Shown here piece after piece: positions 33,657 to 42,822 of a DNA stretch of 43,006 bases (positions are counted from its first letter, which is position 1; every line of letters starts with the position of its first letter). Position numbers and translations under genes: made by a program. The stretch comes from JACRAO01 sp964490895 (GTDB taxonomy: Bacteria; Bdellovibrionota; UBA1018): the NCBI GenBank assembly GCA_964490895.1, contig CAZBEI010000084.1, positions 1 to 43,006 on the forward strand. Reading direction: 5' to 3'. A model generated the notes under the pieces. It saw nothing but the letters and a program-made list of their open reading frames with translations, searched no databases and had not been told where the DNA came from.

Positions 33657-34967
33657 TTATTGTAACGGTCTTTTTGTAATAAATCCTTCTTCAATCCAGA
33701 TTTCTTTAAAGTATTCTATAATTTTTAATGCAGCCTCGTTGGGTTTGACGTGCGTGCACTCAGCTCTAGCAATGACTTCTCCAAGGTTTCCATCTTTTTT
33801 GAGTGAAAAAATATCAAAAACTTGTCCAACTTCGACCCCCTCTTGAGAACCTTTGTCGATCTTTAATAAATTCAATCGATCACTGATTCGCATAATCTTA
33901 GCTTCGAATGCATAATCCACAAACCCTTGGTTCGATTTTCCGTACTCCGGTGGAGTGAGTTTTTTAGGTGAGGGAGAAGGCTCGGAGGCTGAATATTTCT
34001 TGAGATCAAAACTTGCACTTAGGCCAAAGAAAACATTGAGTCCCGCTGGAGCCGCTTGCCCCCAAAGAGATTGAGTGAGGGCCAAAGTAAACCCTAAATG
34101 AGGATCAACGTGATAACTTATTTCTCCTCGCAAAGCGCCCAAAGAAGGATTGATGGTGTTGATAATGAAGCTTCCTCCACCTCCGCTGCCTGCGCTTCCA
34201 GTATTTCCAGAAACACCATTGGGATCTGTTTTGAGAGAGTAAAATCCAACCCCCCCTAGTTTTGCACTCCAGCTTTCTTCGTGTGAGTACTGAACAAACA
34301 AAGACCATGGCAAAGCTGCCGAAAACCCTCCTGTCCTCCAAGTGAGACCTCCACTACCTAAAATGAGGAAGCTTGACTCTGGTTTTTTTGAGAGTGGAAA
34401 GCTTAAGAAAGCTCCTCCCGTGATATCCACCGACCCGTCTCCCAAAAAGGGGGTGTTGTTGTCATTTGCCTTTTTATTGCTATAGAAGGGGAAATCGCCT
34501 TGGAGTTGAAGGTCTAAAGTCGCTTTTTTACTAAAGGGGTTTGTATGGGGCTCTAAAATCCGAAAACTGGCACCAAAAGACTGATCTCCAAAACCGAAAA
34601 TATTTCCGGTGAGGGTGTCATGGCTGATGTCATTACGAAGCCAGCTTAAACGGCCAAATATACTGAAGCGAGAGTTGATTCCATAGCGAGTTAGAAAATC
34701 AAAGCCAAGCCTCGTGTAATTTTTTAGACCGCTTGGAGAGATCAGACTCCCACTGGGGCTATAGTTGTTTTTGGTAGAATAAAATTGTAATCCAGGCTCA
34801 ATTGCTAAAAGGTGAGGGGAACTGTAGTGATCTTCGAAAGGATGGATGTAAAAATCAGCTCTTGCCGACGAAGAAAGACTGAAAATCAGACTCAAAACAT
34901 TAAACCAGGACAGAAACAAGTAGTAAAAACCACTTCGTGGTGTCATATAATAAATAAAGTTTTGCAT
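33657..34967 (-). CDS. Outer-membrane barrel-like protein with C-terminal extra domain
   Basis: The 436-residue protein has a signal peptide ending near SSSARA, then about 290 residues of beta-barrel-like strands rich in Gly and aromatic residues. A Ser/Pro linker (SEPSPSPKK) follows, then a soluble domain (about residues 345-436, LNLLKIDKGSQEGVEVGQVF) that resembles the small beta domain seen at the end of FlgT and related envelope proteins. No known channel family was recognised. An alternative start is seven codons downstream (34946). It lies about 40 bases before the next leftward gene and may be co-transcribed. Confidence 0.65.
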   Translation of the reverse strand: MQNFIYYMTPRSGFYYLFLSWFNVLSLIFSLSSSARADFYIHPFEDHYSSPHLLAIEPGLQFYSTKNNYSPSGSLISPSGLKNYTRLGFDFLTRYGINSRFSIFGRLSWLRNDISHDTLTGNIFGFGDQSFGASFRILEPHTNPFSKKATLDLQLQGDFPFYSNKKANDNNTPFLGDGSVDITGGAFLSFPLSKKPESSFLILGSGGLTWRTGGFSAALPWSLFVQYSHEESWSAKLGGVGFYSLKTDPNGVSGNTGSAGSGGGGSFIINTINPSLGALRGEISYHVDPHLGFTLALTQSLWGQAAPAGLNVFFGLSASFDLKKYSASEPSPSPKKLTPPEYGKSNQGFVDYAFEAKIMRISDRLNLLKIDKGSQEGVEVGQVFDIFSLKKDGNLGEVIARAECTHVKPNEAALKIIEYFKEIWIEEGFITKRPLQ

Positions 34968-34990
34968 AAACTGGGCCGTGTGGCTAGAAT
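34962..34990 (+). promoter_or_regulatory. Putative maeB promoter, near-leaderless
   Basis: TTGCAT (34962-34967) and TAGAAT (34985-34990) are separated by 17 bases. The expected transcription start, about seven bases later, lies only about three bases before the maeB ATG at 35000. No Shine-Dalgarno sequence precedes that ATG, which fits a leaderless mRNA. Confidence 0.5.
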
Positions 34991-34999
34991 TTAGTTCTT

Positions 35000-37294
35000 A
35001 TGACACTATACGACGAAGCTTTAGAGTACCACTCGCGTGGTCGAAAGGGTAAGATCGAAGTTGTTCCCACAAAACCTGTATCCACTCAAAAAGATTTGAC
35101 ACTCGCTTATTCACCAGGGGTTGCAGAGCCCTGTCGGATGATTCATGAAAAAGAAGAACTGATTTATGAATACACCGCCAAAGGCAATTTGGTTGCCGTG
35201 GTTACTAACGGTACTGCTGTTTTGGGCCTGGGTGATATTGGGGCTGCAGCTTCGAAACCCGTGATGGAAGGAAAGGGTGTTTTATTTAAGAAATTTGCCG
35301 ATATCGACGTATTTGATATCGAGCTAAATGCAAAGAATCCGGATGACGTGATTCGTGCCTGCGAAATGCTGGAACCCACGTTTGGCGGGATCAATCTCGA
35401 AGACATTAAAGCACCGGAGTGTTTTTATATTGAAGAAGAATTAAAAAAACGACTTAAAATCCCAGTCTTTCACGACGACCAACATGGAACAGCGGTAATC
35501 AGTGGAGCCGCTTTTTTGAATGCCATCGAAGTTTTAGGCAAAGACATTCGTAAAGTGAGAGTCGTTTTTTCGGGTGGTGGAGCTGCAGCCATTGCCTGTG
35601 CCAATCTTTATCTGAACTTGGGAGTAAAGCGCGAAAATATACTCATGTGTGATTCTAAGGGTGTGATTTACAAGGGCCGCAAGGAGGGCATGAATCCTTA
35701 CAAAGAGCGCTTTGCCGTAGAGACAGACAAAAGAACAGTGGCTCAAGCCCTCGATGGGGCTGATGCCTTTGTTGGAGTTTCTGTAAAAGATGCTATTACT
35801 GCCCCAATGATTAAAAAAATGAATGCAAATCCCATTCTTTTTGCAATGGCCAATCCAGATCCCGAAATTTTGCCAGAGGTTGCTTTGAAGGAAAGAAGTG
35901 ACGCCCTCATGGCCACAGGCAGGTCGGATTATCCCAACCAAGTCAACAATGTCTTGGGTTTTCCATTTATTTTTAGAGGCGCACTCGATACACGTGCCAC
36001 TTGCATCAACGAAGAGATGAAAATGGCAGCAGTCAAGGCTTTGGCCGCGCTTGCCAAGGAAGACGTCCCCGACAGTGTTTCGCGAGCCTATGGTGGGCAA
36101 ACTTTTAAGTTTGGAAAAGAATATTTGATCCCAAAACCTTTTGATCGAAGAGCGCTGCTTTGGGTGGCCTCTGCTGTGGCAGAGGCTGCTATGGCGTCTG
36201 GAGTCGCTCGAAAAAAAATAGAGATAGACCAGTACAAAGAGCACCTCGAGACTCTTTTGGGTGTGAGTTATACCGTCATGCGAGGGATCAAGAAAAAAGT
36301 TTTATCAGATAGCGAAGATGGCAGTCGTGCGAAAATTGTTTTCCCTGAAGGAGAACATCCCAAAATTCTAAAGGCAGCTCAGATCATTCGAGAAGAAGGC
36401 ATTGCCGAGCCCATTTTGTTGGGCAATGAACGCACCATCACTAAAATGATCAAAGAGTTAGGCTTGGAAGAAACGCTCCAAGGCATAAAAATGATTCGGC
36501 CTTCGGATAGTGCAGAGTGGGATGAGTATGCGACGCGTTTTATGGAGAAAAGAAAACGCAAAGGAGTGACGTTTGCTCTGGCAAAAATGCTCATGAAACA
36601 AAGCAACTATTATGGGTCTATGATGGTCGAGATGGGACAGGCCGATGGGTTGCTGAGTGGTATTTCGCATAGCTATCCTGAAACTTTGCGCCCTGCGATT
36701 CAAGTGATTGGGGTAAAGCCAGGGTCGCGGCTGGCTGGGATTTATATGCTTATTTTTAAGAAAAAAATCCTGTTTTTTGCCGACACCACAGTCAATATTG
36801 ATCCGACATCTGAGGAGTTAGCCGATATTGCCATCCAGACAGCGGGACTTGCCAGGAGTTTTATGTCGGCTACACCTCGTGTGGCCATGCTTTCTTTTTC
36901 TAACTTTGGCTCCAACGATCACCCGCATGCTCAAAAAATTAGGCGGGCTGTCGAAAGAGTTCGGGCGCTAGCACCCGAACTTATTATCGACGGCGAAATG
37001 CAGGCGGACACTGCAGTTGTGCCGGAAATTTCTAAGGAAAGTTTTCCCTTTAATCGCGTACCTGGCAATGCCAATATTTTAATATTTCCTGACCTTCAGT
37101 CTGGAAATATAGCGTATAAACTCATGGCGCGAATGGGGCAGGCAGAAGCCATCGGGCCAATATTAGTCGGGATGAATAGGCCTGTCTTTGTACTGCAGCA
37201 AAACTCAGACGTAAATGATGTCGTCAATATGGCCGCGTTTACAGCCATGGAAGTTCATTTGAGAAAAAAAGCGGAGTTAAAACCCTATGCATAA
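35000..37294 (+). CDS. maeB: NADP-dependent malic enzyme with phosphotransacetylase-like domain
   Basis: The 764-residue protein has two parts. Residues 1-425 are a malic enzyme (SPGVAEPCRMI, TNGTAVLGLGDIGA, IPVFHDDQHGTAV, and a nucleotide-binding FSGGGAAAIACANLY), decarboxylating malate to pyruvate. Residues about 430-760 form a phosphotransacetylase-like domain (AKIVFPEGEHPKILKAA, NFGSNDHPHAQKI), which in MaeB is catalytically inactive and senses acetyl-CoA. Length is normal for MaeB. It overlaps ridA by eight bases. Confidence 0.95.
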   Translation: MTLYDEALEYHSRGRKGKIEVVPTKPVSTQKDLTLAYSPGVAEPCRMIHEKEELIYEYTAKGNLVAVVTNGTAVLGLGDIGAAASKPVMEGKGVLFKKFADIDVFDIELNAKNPDDVIRACEMLEPTFGGINLEDIKAPECFYIEEELKKRLKIPVFHDDQHGTAVISGAAFLNAIEVLGKDIRKVRVVFSGGGAAAIACANLYLNLGVKRENILMCDSKGVIYKGRKEGMNPYKERFAVETDKRTVAQALDGADAFVGVSVKDAITAPMIKKMNANPILFAMANPDPEILPEVALKERSDALMATGRSDYPNQVNNVLGFPFIFRGALDTRATCINEEMKMAAVKALAALAKEDVPDSVSRAYGGQTFKFGKEYLIPKPFDRRALLWVASAVAEAAMASGVARKKIEIDQYKEHLETLLGVSYTVMRGIKKKVLSDSEDGSRAKIVFPEGEHPKILKAAQIIREEGIAEPILLGNERTITKMIKELGLEETLQGIKMIRPSDSAEWDEYATRFMEKRKRKGVTFALAKMLMKQSNYYGSMMVEMGQADGLLSGISHSYPETLRPAIQVIGVKPGSRLAGIYMLIFKKKILFFADTTVNIDPTSEELADIAIQTAGLARSFMSATPRVAMLSFSNFGSNDHPHAQKIRRAVERVRALAPELIIDGEMQADTAVVPEISKESFPFNRVPGNANILIFPDLQSGNIAYKLMARMGQAEAIGPILVGMNRPVFVLQQNSDVNDVVNMAAFTAMEVHLRKKAELKPYA

Positions 37295-37667
37295 AGTCAT
37301 TTTGTCCCCCCAAGCACCCAAACCCATCGGGCCCTATAGCCAGGCTGTTGCTGCTCGTGGATTTCTTTTTTGCTCAGGGCAAATTGGCTTAGATCCAGAG
37401 ACGGGCCAAGTTGTTTCGGCCAACGTTGGCGATCAAACTAAGCGAGTGTTAGAAAATTTGAGAGCTGTTTTAGAGGCAGGGGGGGCAAGCTTTGAGTGCG
37501 TGGTAAAGACAACGATTTTTCTAAAATCCATGGCTGATTTTCCAAAAGTGAATGAAGTCTATGGCGCTTATTTTAAGGAGAGTCCCCCCGCTCGTTCTAC
37601 GGTCGAAGTATCGCGATTGCCCAAGGATGTGCTTGTAGAAATAGAAGCAGTCGCAACACTGGCTTAG
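37287..37667 (+). CDS. ridA: RidA family reactive intermediate deaminase
   Basis: The 126-residue protein matches RidA across its length: PKPIGPYSQAV, FCSGQIGLDPETGQVV, NLRAVLEAGGASFECVVKTT, and the active-site stretch PPARSTVEVSRLPKDVLVEIE with the key Arg and Glu. It hydrolyses reactive enamine/imine intermediates that form from amino acids. It is translationally coupled to maeB. Confidence 0.93.
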   Translation: MHKVILSPQAPKPIGPYSQAVAARGFLFCSGQIGLDPETGQVVSANVGDQTKRVLENLRAVLEAGGASFECVVKTTIFLKSMADFPKVNEVYGAYFKESPPARSTVEVSRLPKDVLVEIEAVATLA

Positions 37668-37718
37668 TTGTGAGCCAAGCTTATTGAATTCGTTGGTAGA
37701 GTTAGGTATTCATTACAT

Positions 37719-38135
37719 ATGAGTGATATTCAAAAAGATATCCGATGGAAACAACGGTTTTCTAATTACAGAAAAGCTTTTTTACAGTTAGAACGGTTCT
37801 CTGCAAAAAAAACATTAAATGAACTCGAAGAGCAGGGTCTTATTCAGGCATTCGAATATAACTATGAGCTCGCTTGGAAAACGTTACAAGATTTTTTTAA
37901 AGATCGTGGTTATCAGGAAACCGTGGGACCACGACTTGTGATTGAACTTGCGATTAGCACAGGTGTTGTGAAAAACGGGGATGTCTGGATGCGTATTTTT
38001 AAACATCGAAATTTATCTACACATACCTATGATGAAAAAACAGCACAGGAGTTGATTATGAGTATTCGTGCTGAGTATGTCAGTGCATTTAAACAGCTAG
38101 TAGATTTACTCGAAAAACAATTTCATGACAAATAA
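37719..38135 (+). CDS. hepT: HepT-like toxin / nucleotidyltransferase substrate-binding protein
   Basis: The 138-residue helical protein matches the HI0074/HepT family (FEYNYELAWKTLQDFF, AISTGVVKNGDVW). It has an RX4HXY motif: R97, H102 and Y104 in HRNLSTHTYDE, the HEPN RNase motif and the Tyr that the partner enzyme modifies. In known pairs the antitoxin adds AMP to this Tyr and blocks the RNase. It precedes and overlaps the nucleotidyltransferase by 11 bases. Confidence 0.85.
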   Translation: MSDIQKDIRWKQRFSNYRKAFLQLERFSAKKTLNELEEQGLIQAFEYNYELAWKTLQDFFKDRGYQETVGPRLVIELAISTGVVKNGDVWMRIFKHRNLSTHTYDEKTAQELIMSIRAEYVSAFKQLVDLLEKQFHDK

Positions 38136-38460
38136 TATGCCCTTTGGCCTTTCGTTTGAACAGTTCCAACAAATCATAGATGTTATTAAGAATTATAAAA
38201 AAATAACTGAGGTGATTCTTTTTGGTTCGCGTGTAAAAGGAACGCAGACTTCAGGTTCAGATATAGATATTGCAATCAAGGGCGATGGCCTCAGTATTAG
38301 AGACCTTGCGGATTTGGAGTTAGAGTTTGACCGACTTTTATTGCCCTACAAAATGGACCTCGTTATTTATAAAAATATTACAGATAAGGACCTTTTAGAG
38401 CATATAGCAAGAGTAGGAAAAGTGATTTATTCTAGAGCGAGTTTGGACTTAGAGGCATAA
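38125..38460 (+). CDS. mntA: MntA-like minimal nucleotidyltransferase antitoxin
   Basis: The 111-residue protein has the nucleotidyltransferase signature GSX10DXD (G34, S35, D46, D48) in GSRVKGTQTSGSDIDIA. The third acidic residue is likely in KMDLVIY. It should modify the adjacent HepT. The start could also be the ATG at 38137. It sits 38 bases before the first 89-bp repeat of the following accessory region. Confidence 0.87.
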   Translation: MTNNMPFGLSFEQFQQIIDVIKNYKKITEVILFGSRVKGTQTSGSDIDIAIKGDGLSIRDLADLELEFDRLLLPYKMDLVIYKNITDKDLLEHIARVGKVIYSRASLDLEA

Positions 38461-38498
38461 TCCAGATTGCAAAATTAGGGTTTTTCTGGGAGACCCTG

Positions 38499-38587
38499 TA
38501 ATTGTTAATTTTTATACATAATTAAATAAATTATACTTTAAAATCATATAGTTATATTGTTTTAATGCCTCGCATATTTGCCGATAA
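38499..38587 (+). repeat. Left copy of 89-bp direct repeat
   Basis: This AT-rich stretch matches 42732-42820 with three substitutions and no gaps; the two copies are 4233 bases apart. It lies 71 bases before the start of the TIG/LamG gene and may carry its promoter, although no clear -35/-10 pair was assigned. The rest of 38461-38658 shows nothing else recognisable. Confidence 0.9.
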
Positions 38588-38658
38588 TATAGTAGACTAA
38601 TAATGTTCACTAATTTTGTAATCATACCCCAATAAGTGGCCCATAAGAGTAGAACGTT

Positions 38659-41600
38659 ATGAGATTTTATATTAAAAAAACACTGAGTTTAGCGCTTCTT
38701 TTGGGGATGGGTGTGTCTTTTTCGTCGTGTCTTTTTGCCTTTAAGGTCAATGAAGCAGACAATACTGACAAAATTAAAGGCGGACAAGCTGATCCAGCAA
38801 CTGCAGGAGTGAGCGCATCGCCCACACCTACTCCAACTCCCACACCCACACCAGTCCCTGGCGGCGGTGGTGGTATCTCAATAGTGACAGTGACCTCTGT
38901 GGCTCCTGTCAGTGGTCCGCTCGAAGGTGGAACAAGTGTTGCAATTGCAGGCACTGGATTTCTGGCAGGCGCAGCTGTAGATTTTGGTGGCGCTGCTTGT
39001 ACTTCGGTGGCTGTGAACTCCAGCACTTTTATCGCTTGCTTAACTCCAGCGCATGCGGCTGGATCAGTCACAGTGAGTGTCACCAATAGCGATGGCGGTG
39101 TGGGCGCTTTGGCAAATGCTTATACATTTGCGGTGGCCCCTACAATAGTGCAAACTTCTAATTTAAAAATTTGGGCTAAAGCAGATGCTCTTTCCCTTTC
39201 TGAGGGGGACTTGGTTTCTGCTTTTACAGATAGCAGTGGGAATGCCAATACTCTTACACAAGCAATAGATGCTCAAAAGCCTATTTTTAAACCTAATATT
39301 CTAAATGACAAACCAGTTATTCGCTTTAGCGGAGCAAAGACCCTTTCGAAAATCACTGCAATCAATCCATCTTCTGGCTATACTGTTTTAGCAGTTACCA
39401 GAAATGCCGATGGCCATCCCTCTGGGACCTCTGGGACTGTCTTTGCTATGGGCCCGAGTGGTGCCTATGACAATGCATTCAGAGTTTTAAATACGAGTGG
39501 AGATATTGCTTTTGGAAAATATGGCACCGAGGAAACCACGTTCGAAAAAATTTGGACTAATACATCGGCTTTTGTCTTATGGAGTTTTAATGTCCCAGCC
39601 GTAGGATCTGGAAAAACAGTGCAAATCTCTAGAAACGGAGTTCGCATTGGAACGGGGACGGGCACTGTTACAGTTGGGAATACACTCACAAATATCACCT
39701 TGGGAAATTGGAATTCAGGAGACGCCTGGTTTTTTAATGGAGATATAGCGGAATTTTTATTGTATTCCACTGCCCTTTCAAATCTAGAGCAAACGGTCCT
39801 AGAGAATTATTTGAACGTAAAATACGCTCTTTATAGTCCAAAAATCACTGGTCTTTCGCGCTGGAGCGGTTCTACTGCAGGTGGAGATACTCTCAAAGTT
39901 TACGGTTCAGGTTTTCGCCAAGGAGCGATAGTTACTCTGAGCTCTACAGCCTGTGCTAGCACTTTTTATCAGTCTGCGACTGAGTTAGATTGCGTTACCT
40001 CTGCTGATGGAGCTGGATTGGGAGATGTCAAAGTCACTAACCCAGGAGGCCTGTTTAGTGTGGCTACGAACGCCTATGCCTTCGAAAGTTCTGTTTCTAC
40101 CAATCCCACCGATGTTTTGACTTTGGAGTATTGGTTAAGATCAGATTCAAGTTCACTCTATGCTGATACTGATCGTGTGTATGTATGGATGGACTCTAGT
40201 TCTAATCAGTTTTTGATGCCTGCGCCAGTTTATGCAAAAAGGCCTACGTACAATTTGGTTTCGACGACATCAGTGCTCAGTTTTGCTAGCTCTGACCTCA
40301 AAACATCTACAGAACTAAGCCCCTCAGCTTATACAGTATTTATTCTAGCAAAAAATGCGGATACTCACCCCTCTGGTGCCTCTGGGACTGTACTTGCCAT
40401 GGGACCTAACGGAGCCTATGACAATGAGTTTCGAGTTTTTAATGGGAGTGGGAATATTAGTTTTGGAAAATATGCAGTCGAAGAAACCAACTACGAAAAA
40501 ATTTGGAATGATACTTCAAATTATATTCTATGGAGTTTTGTGGTTTCTTTGACCGGATCAGGAAAAACAGTGGCAATCTACCGCAATGGGATGTATCTCG
40601 GCACGGGGATTGGAACCGCAACTCTAGGTGGAGCATGGAATAATATCACTATTGGGAATTGGAATACGGGTGACGGCTGGCATTTTAATGGAAAAATTCG
40701 CGAAGCGGCTCTCTTTAGTTCTGCTCTCTCAAATACCAATCGAGTGGCGATAGAAAATTATTTTAATGCTAAATATAGCCTTTATGCTCCCAAGATTCTG
40801 GCCCTTTCTCGCTGGAGTGGATCTACAAGTGGTGGAAATACATTGACCGTTGTGGGGAGTGGTTTTAAGGATGGTTCAAAAATTACATTGGATACAACAG
40901 ATTGCACAACTACTTTTGTAAGTAACACAAAGCTAACGTGTAGTTCTACTCCTGCCCACGCTTCTGGATTAGTTAATGTCAAGGTGACAAACCCGGATTT
41001 TCAGTTTTCGATTGTGGCAAGTAGCTATAATTATCAAGTCTTAGTTCCACCGGATCCGGAAGACTTAAATCCAGCGTTTTGGATGAGATCAGATTCCAGC
41101 TCTTATTGGTCTACTGGCGACAAAGCGTATCTTTGGATTGATTCCAGTTCTAATAATTTTAGGATGCCCGTTCCAACAGATTCTCTCAGGCCCACTTACA
41201 CCATTGCAGGTGGGAAATCAGTCATTCGATTTGGAGGTGCACAAGCCTTCACCGCCTTAACATCACTCAATCCAACTTCTTATACTGCATTTGTGCTGGC
41301 AAAAAATGCGGATACTCACCCCTCTGGGACCTCTGGGACTGTCTTTGCTATGGGTCCGAGTGGTGCCTATGACAATGCATTCAGAGTTTTTAATGCGAGT
41401 GGAAATATTAGTTTTGGTAAATATGCCGTAGAGGAAACTTCGATCAATGGACCCTGGACAGATACTGCAAACTTTGTGCTTTGGAGTTTTGTAGTTTCTT
41501 CGACAGGAGCAGGAAAAATAGTGGAAATTTATAGAAACGGAACTTACCTTGGCAAAGGGACAGGAACTGCAACCCTGGGTGGAGTTTTGGAGAGAATAAC

Positions 41601-42699
41601 TTTAGGAAATTGGAACACATCAGATTCTTGGTTTTTTGGTGGAGACATGTACGAATTTGTTCTTTACAGTAGCGCTCTATCTCAAGCCAATCGCTCTTAC
41701 ATCGAAGAATATTTTAATACAAAGTTTAACCTCTATGCTCCACAAATTTTAGCCCTTTCTCGTGCAAGTGGAGCTACGGGGGGTGGCAATAGCCTCATTG
41801 TTACTGGGGCAGGATTCAGGAGTGGAGCAAAAGTGACATTAGATACCACGGATTGCGCTTCGACAACGTTTGTCAGTAATACAAAAGTGATTTGTGATGG
41901 TACGCCTGCACATGCGGCAGGACTGGTCAGCGTAAAAGTGACGACTCCTCCAAATTCTGCCACTGTTACCCTGAGTGGTGCTTTTTCTTATAATGACGCT
42001 GTTTTGGATCCATCTACCATAGCGGGTCTCCAGTATTGGTTACGACCGGATTCAAGCACCTACTGGGCGGACGGGCAAACGGTTTGGTTTTGGACGGAGT
42101 CGAGTTCAAATAATTTTGGCATTTTTAATCCAAACAGTGCGACACGGCCTACATTTACAAATGATGGCGGGAAGAAAGTATTGCGCTTTACGGGCGCGCA
42201 AAGTTTGACTGCCGAAACAAGCCTAAGTTCGTCTCCTTATACTGTTTTCGTTGTGGCTAAAAATTCAGATGGCCATCCGTCTGGAGTTTCTGGAACCGTT
42301 TTTGCGATGGGCCCTAACGGAGCCTATGACAATGCACTTCGAGTTGCAAACACAAGTGGTGATGCCATATTTGGTAAATATGGCACAGAAGAAACAACGT
42401 TTGCGGGTGCCTGGAATAATTTTGCTAGCCCATTTATCTTTACAGCTTCTGTTCTTACTACTGGCTCAGCACAAACAGCACGGATTTTTAAAAATGGTAC
42501 GAATTTAGGAACTGGCACCGGCACTGTCACAGCAGGAGGAGTGGTTTTAGAGCGCATCACTATTGGAAATTGGAACACAGGTGATGGATTTTATTTTAAG
42601 GGAGATTATTATGAGGTGTTGGTTTATAACCAGGGGCTTTCGGATGTTAACATCACCAATGTCCTAAACTACCTCAATGCAAAGTATAGTTTGTATTAG
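38659..42699 (+). CDS. Large lipoprotein with four TIG plus LamG-like units
   Basis: The 1346-residue protein starts with a lipoprotein-type signal (FSSC, C24), then a Pro/Thr spacer (PTPTPTPTPTPVP) and four units. Each unit has an IPT/TIG domain (starts near residues 77, 394, 711 and 1028) and a LamG-like jelly-roll domain of about 230 residues. TIG domains share SGxTxGGxTLxVxGSGF-like residues; LamG domains share SGTVFAMGPxGAYDN, FGKYxxEE and LGNWNTGD. Units two and three are exactly 951 bases long each. It is likely a surface adhesin or glycan-binding protein. Short blocks are nearly identical between units, a sign of recent gene conversion. It is flanked by 89-bp repeats. Confidence 0.85.
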   Translation: MRFYIKKTLSLALLLGMGVSFSSCLFAFKVNEADNTDKIKGGQADPATAGVSASPTPTPTPTPTPVPGGGGGISIVTVTSVAPVSGPLEGGTSVAIAGTGFLAGAAVDFGGAACTSVAVNSSTFIACLTPAHAAGSVTVSVTNSDGGVGALANAYTFAVAPTIVQTSNLKIWAKADALSLSEGDLVSAFTDSSGNANTLTQAIDAQKPIFKPNILNDKPVIRFSGAKTLSKITAINPSSGYTVLAVTRNADGHPSGTSGTVFAMGPSGAYDNAFRVLNTSGDIAFGKYGTEETTFEKIWTNTSAFVLWSFNVPAVGSGKTVQISRNGVRIGTGTGTVTVGNTLTNITLGNWNSGDAWFFNGDIAEFLLYSTALSNLEQTVLENYLNVKYALYSPKITGLSRWSGSTAGGDTLKVYGSGFRQGAIVTLSSTACASTFYQSATELDCVTSADGAGLGDVKVTNPGGLFSVATNAYAFESSVSTNPTDVLTLEYWLRSDSSSLYADTDRVYVWMDSSSNQFLMPAPVYAKRPTYNLVSTTSVLSFASSDLKTSTELSPSAYTVFILAKNADTHPSGASGTVLAMGPNGAYDNEFRVFNGSGNISFGKYAVEETNYEKIWNDTSNYILWSFVVSLTGSGKTVAIYRNGMYLGTGIGTATLGGAWNNITIGNWNTGDGWHFNGKIREAALFSSALSNTNRVAIENYFNAKYSLYAPKILALSRWSGSTSGGNTLTVVGSGFKDGSKITLDTTDCTTTFVSNTKLTCSSTPAHASGLVNVKVTNPDFQFSIVASSYNYQVLVPPDPEDLNPAFWMRSDSSSYWSTGDKAYLWIDSSSNNFRMPVPTDSLRPTYTIAGGKSVIRFGGAQAFTALTSLNPTSYTAFVLAKNADTHPSGTSGTVFAMGPSGAYDNAFRVFNASGNISFGKYAVEETSINGPWTDTANFVLWSFVVSSTGAGKIVEIYRNGTYLGKGTGTATLGGVLERITLGNWNTSDSWFFGGDMYEFVLYSSALSQANRSYIEEYFNTKFNLYAPQILALSRASGATGGGNSLIVTGAGFRSGAKVTLDTTDCASTTFVSNTKVICDGTPAHAAGLVSVKVTTPPNSATVTLSGAFSYNDAVLDPSTIAGLQYWLRPDSSTYWADGQTVWFWTESSSNNFGIFNPNSATRPTFTNDGGKKVLRFTGAQSLTAETSLSSSPYTVFVVAKNSDGHPSGVSGTVFAMGPNGAYDNALRVANTSGDAIFGKYGTEETTFAGAWNNFASPFIFTASVLTTGSAQTARIFKNGTNLGTGTGTVTAGGVVLERITIGNWNTGDGFYFKGDYYEVLVYNQGLSDVNITNVLNYLNAKYSLY
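39418..39488 (+). repeat. Internal 71-bp block shared by units 1 and 3
   Basis: This stretch matches 41320-41390 at all but one of 71 bases, far more similar than the surrounding parts of the two units. Units 2 and 4 are more diverged here but share other short blocks with each other and with unit 3. Confidence 0.85.
41320..41390 (+). repeat. Second copy of the internal 71-bp block
   Basis: Matches 39418-39488 with one substitution (T at 41355 for C). It encodes the conserved SGTSGTVFAMGPSGAYDNAF segment of the LamG domain. Confidence 0.85.
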
Positions 42700-42731
42700 C
42701 TTGTCAAAATAGAAGAGTCGCTTCACCGGTT

Positions 42732-42820
42732 TAATTGTTAATTTCTACACATAATTAAATAAATTATACTTTAAAATCATATAGTTATATTGTTTTAATG
42801 TCTCGCATATTTGCCGATAA
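42732..42820 (+). repeat. Right copy of 89-bp direct repeat
   Basis: Near-identical to 38499-38587 and in the same orientation. It begins 32 bases after the stop codon of the TIG/LamG gene. Outside the 89 bases the two sites do not match. Confidence 0.9.
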
Positions 42821-42822
42821 AT

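Noticed and set aside
35534..36244. Long open frame on the minus strand of maeB
   Set aside because: It is antisense to strongly conserved malic enzyme sequence and has no recognisable protein features.
38461..38500. Terminator hairpin after mntA (AGGGT/ACCCT)
   Set aside because: The stem is only five bases and no T-run follows it.
38667..39086. Minus-strand frame opposite the start of the TIG/LamG gene
   Set aside because: The plus-strand gene has signal peptide and domains; the opposite frame is low-complexity and reflects codon bias of the repeats.
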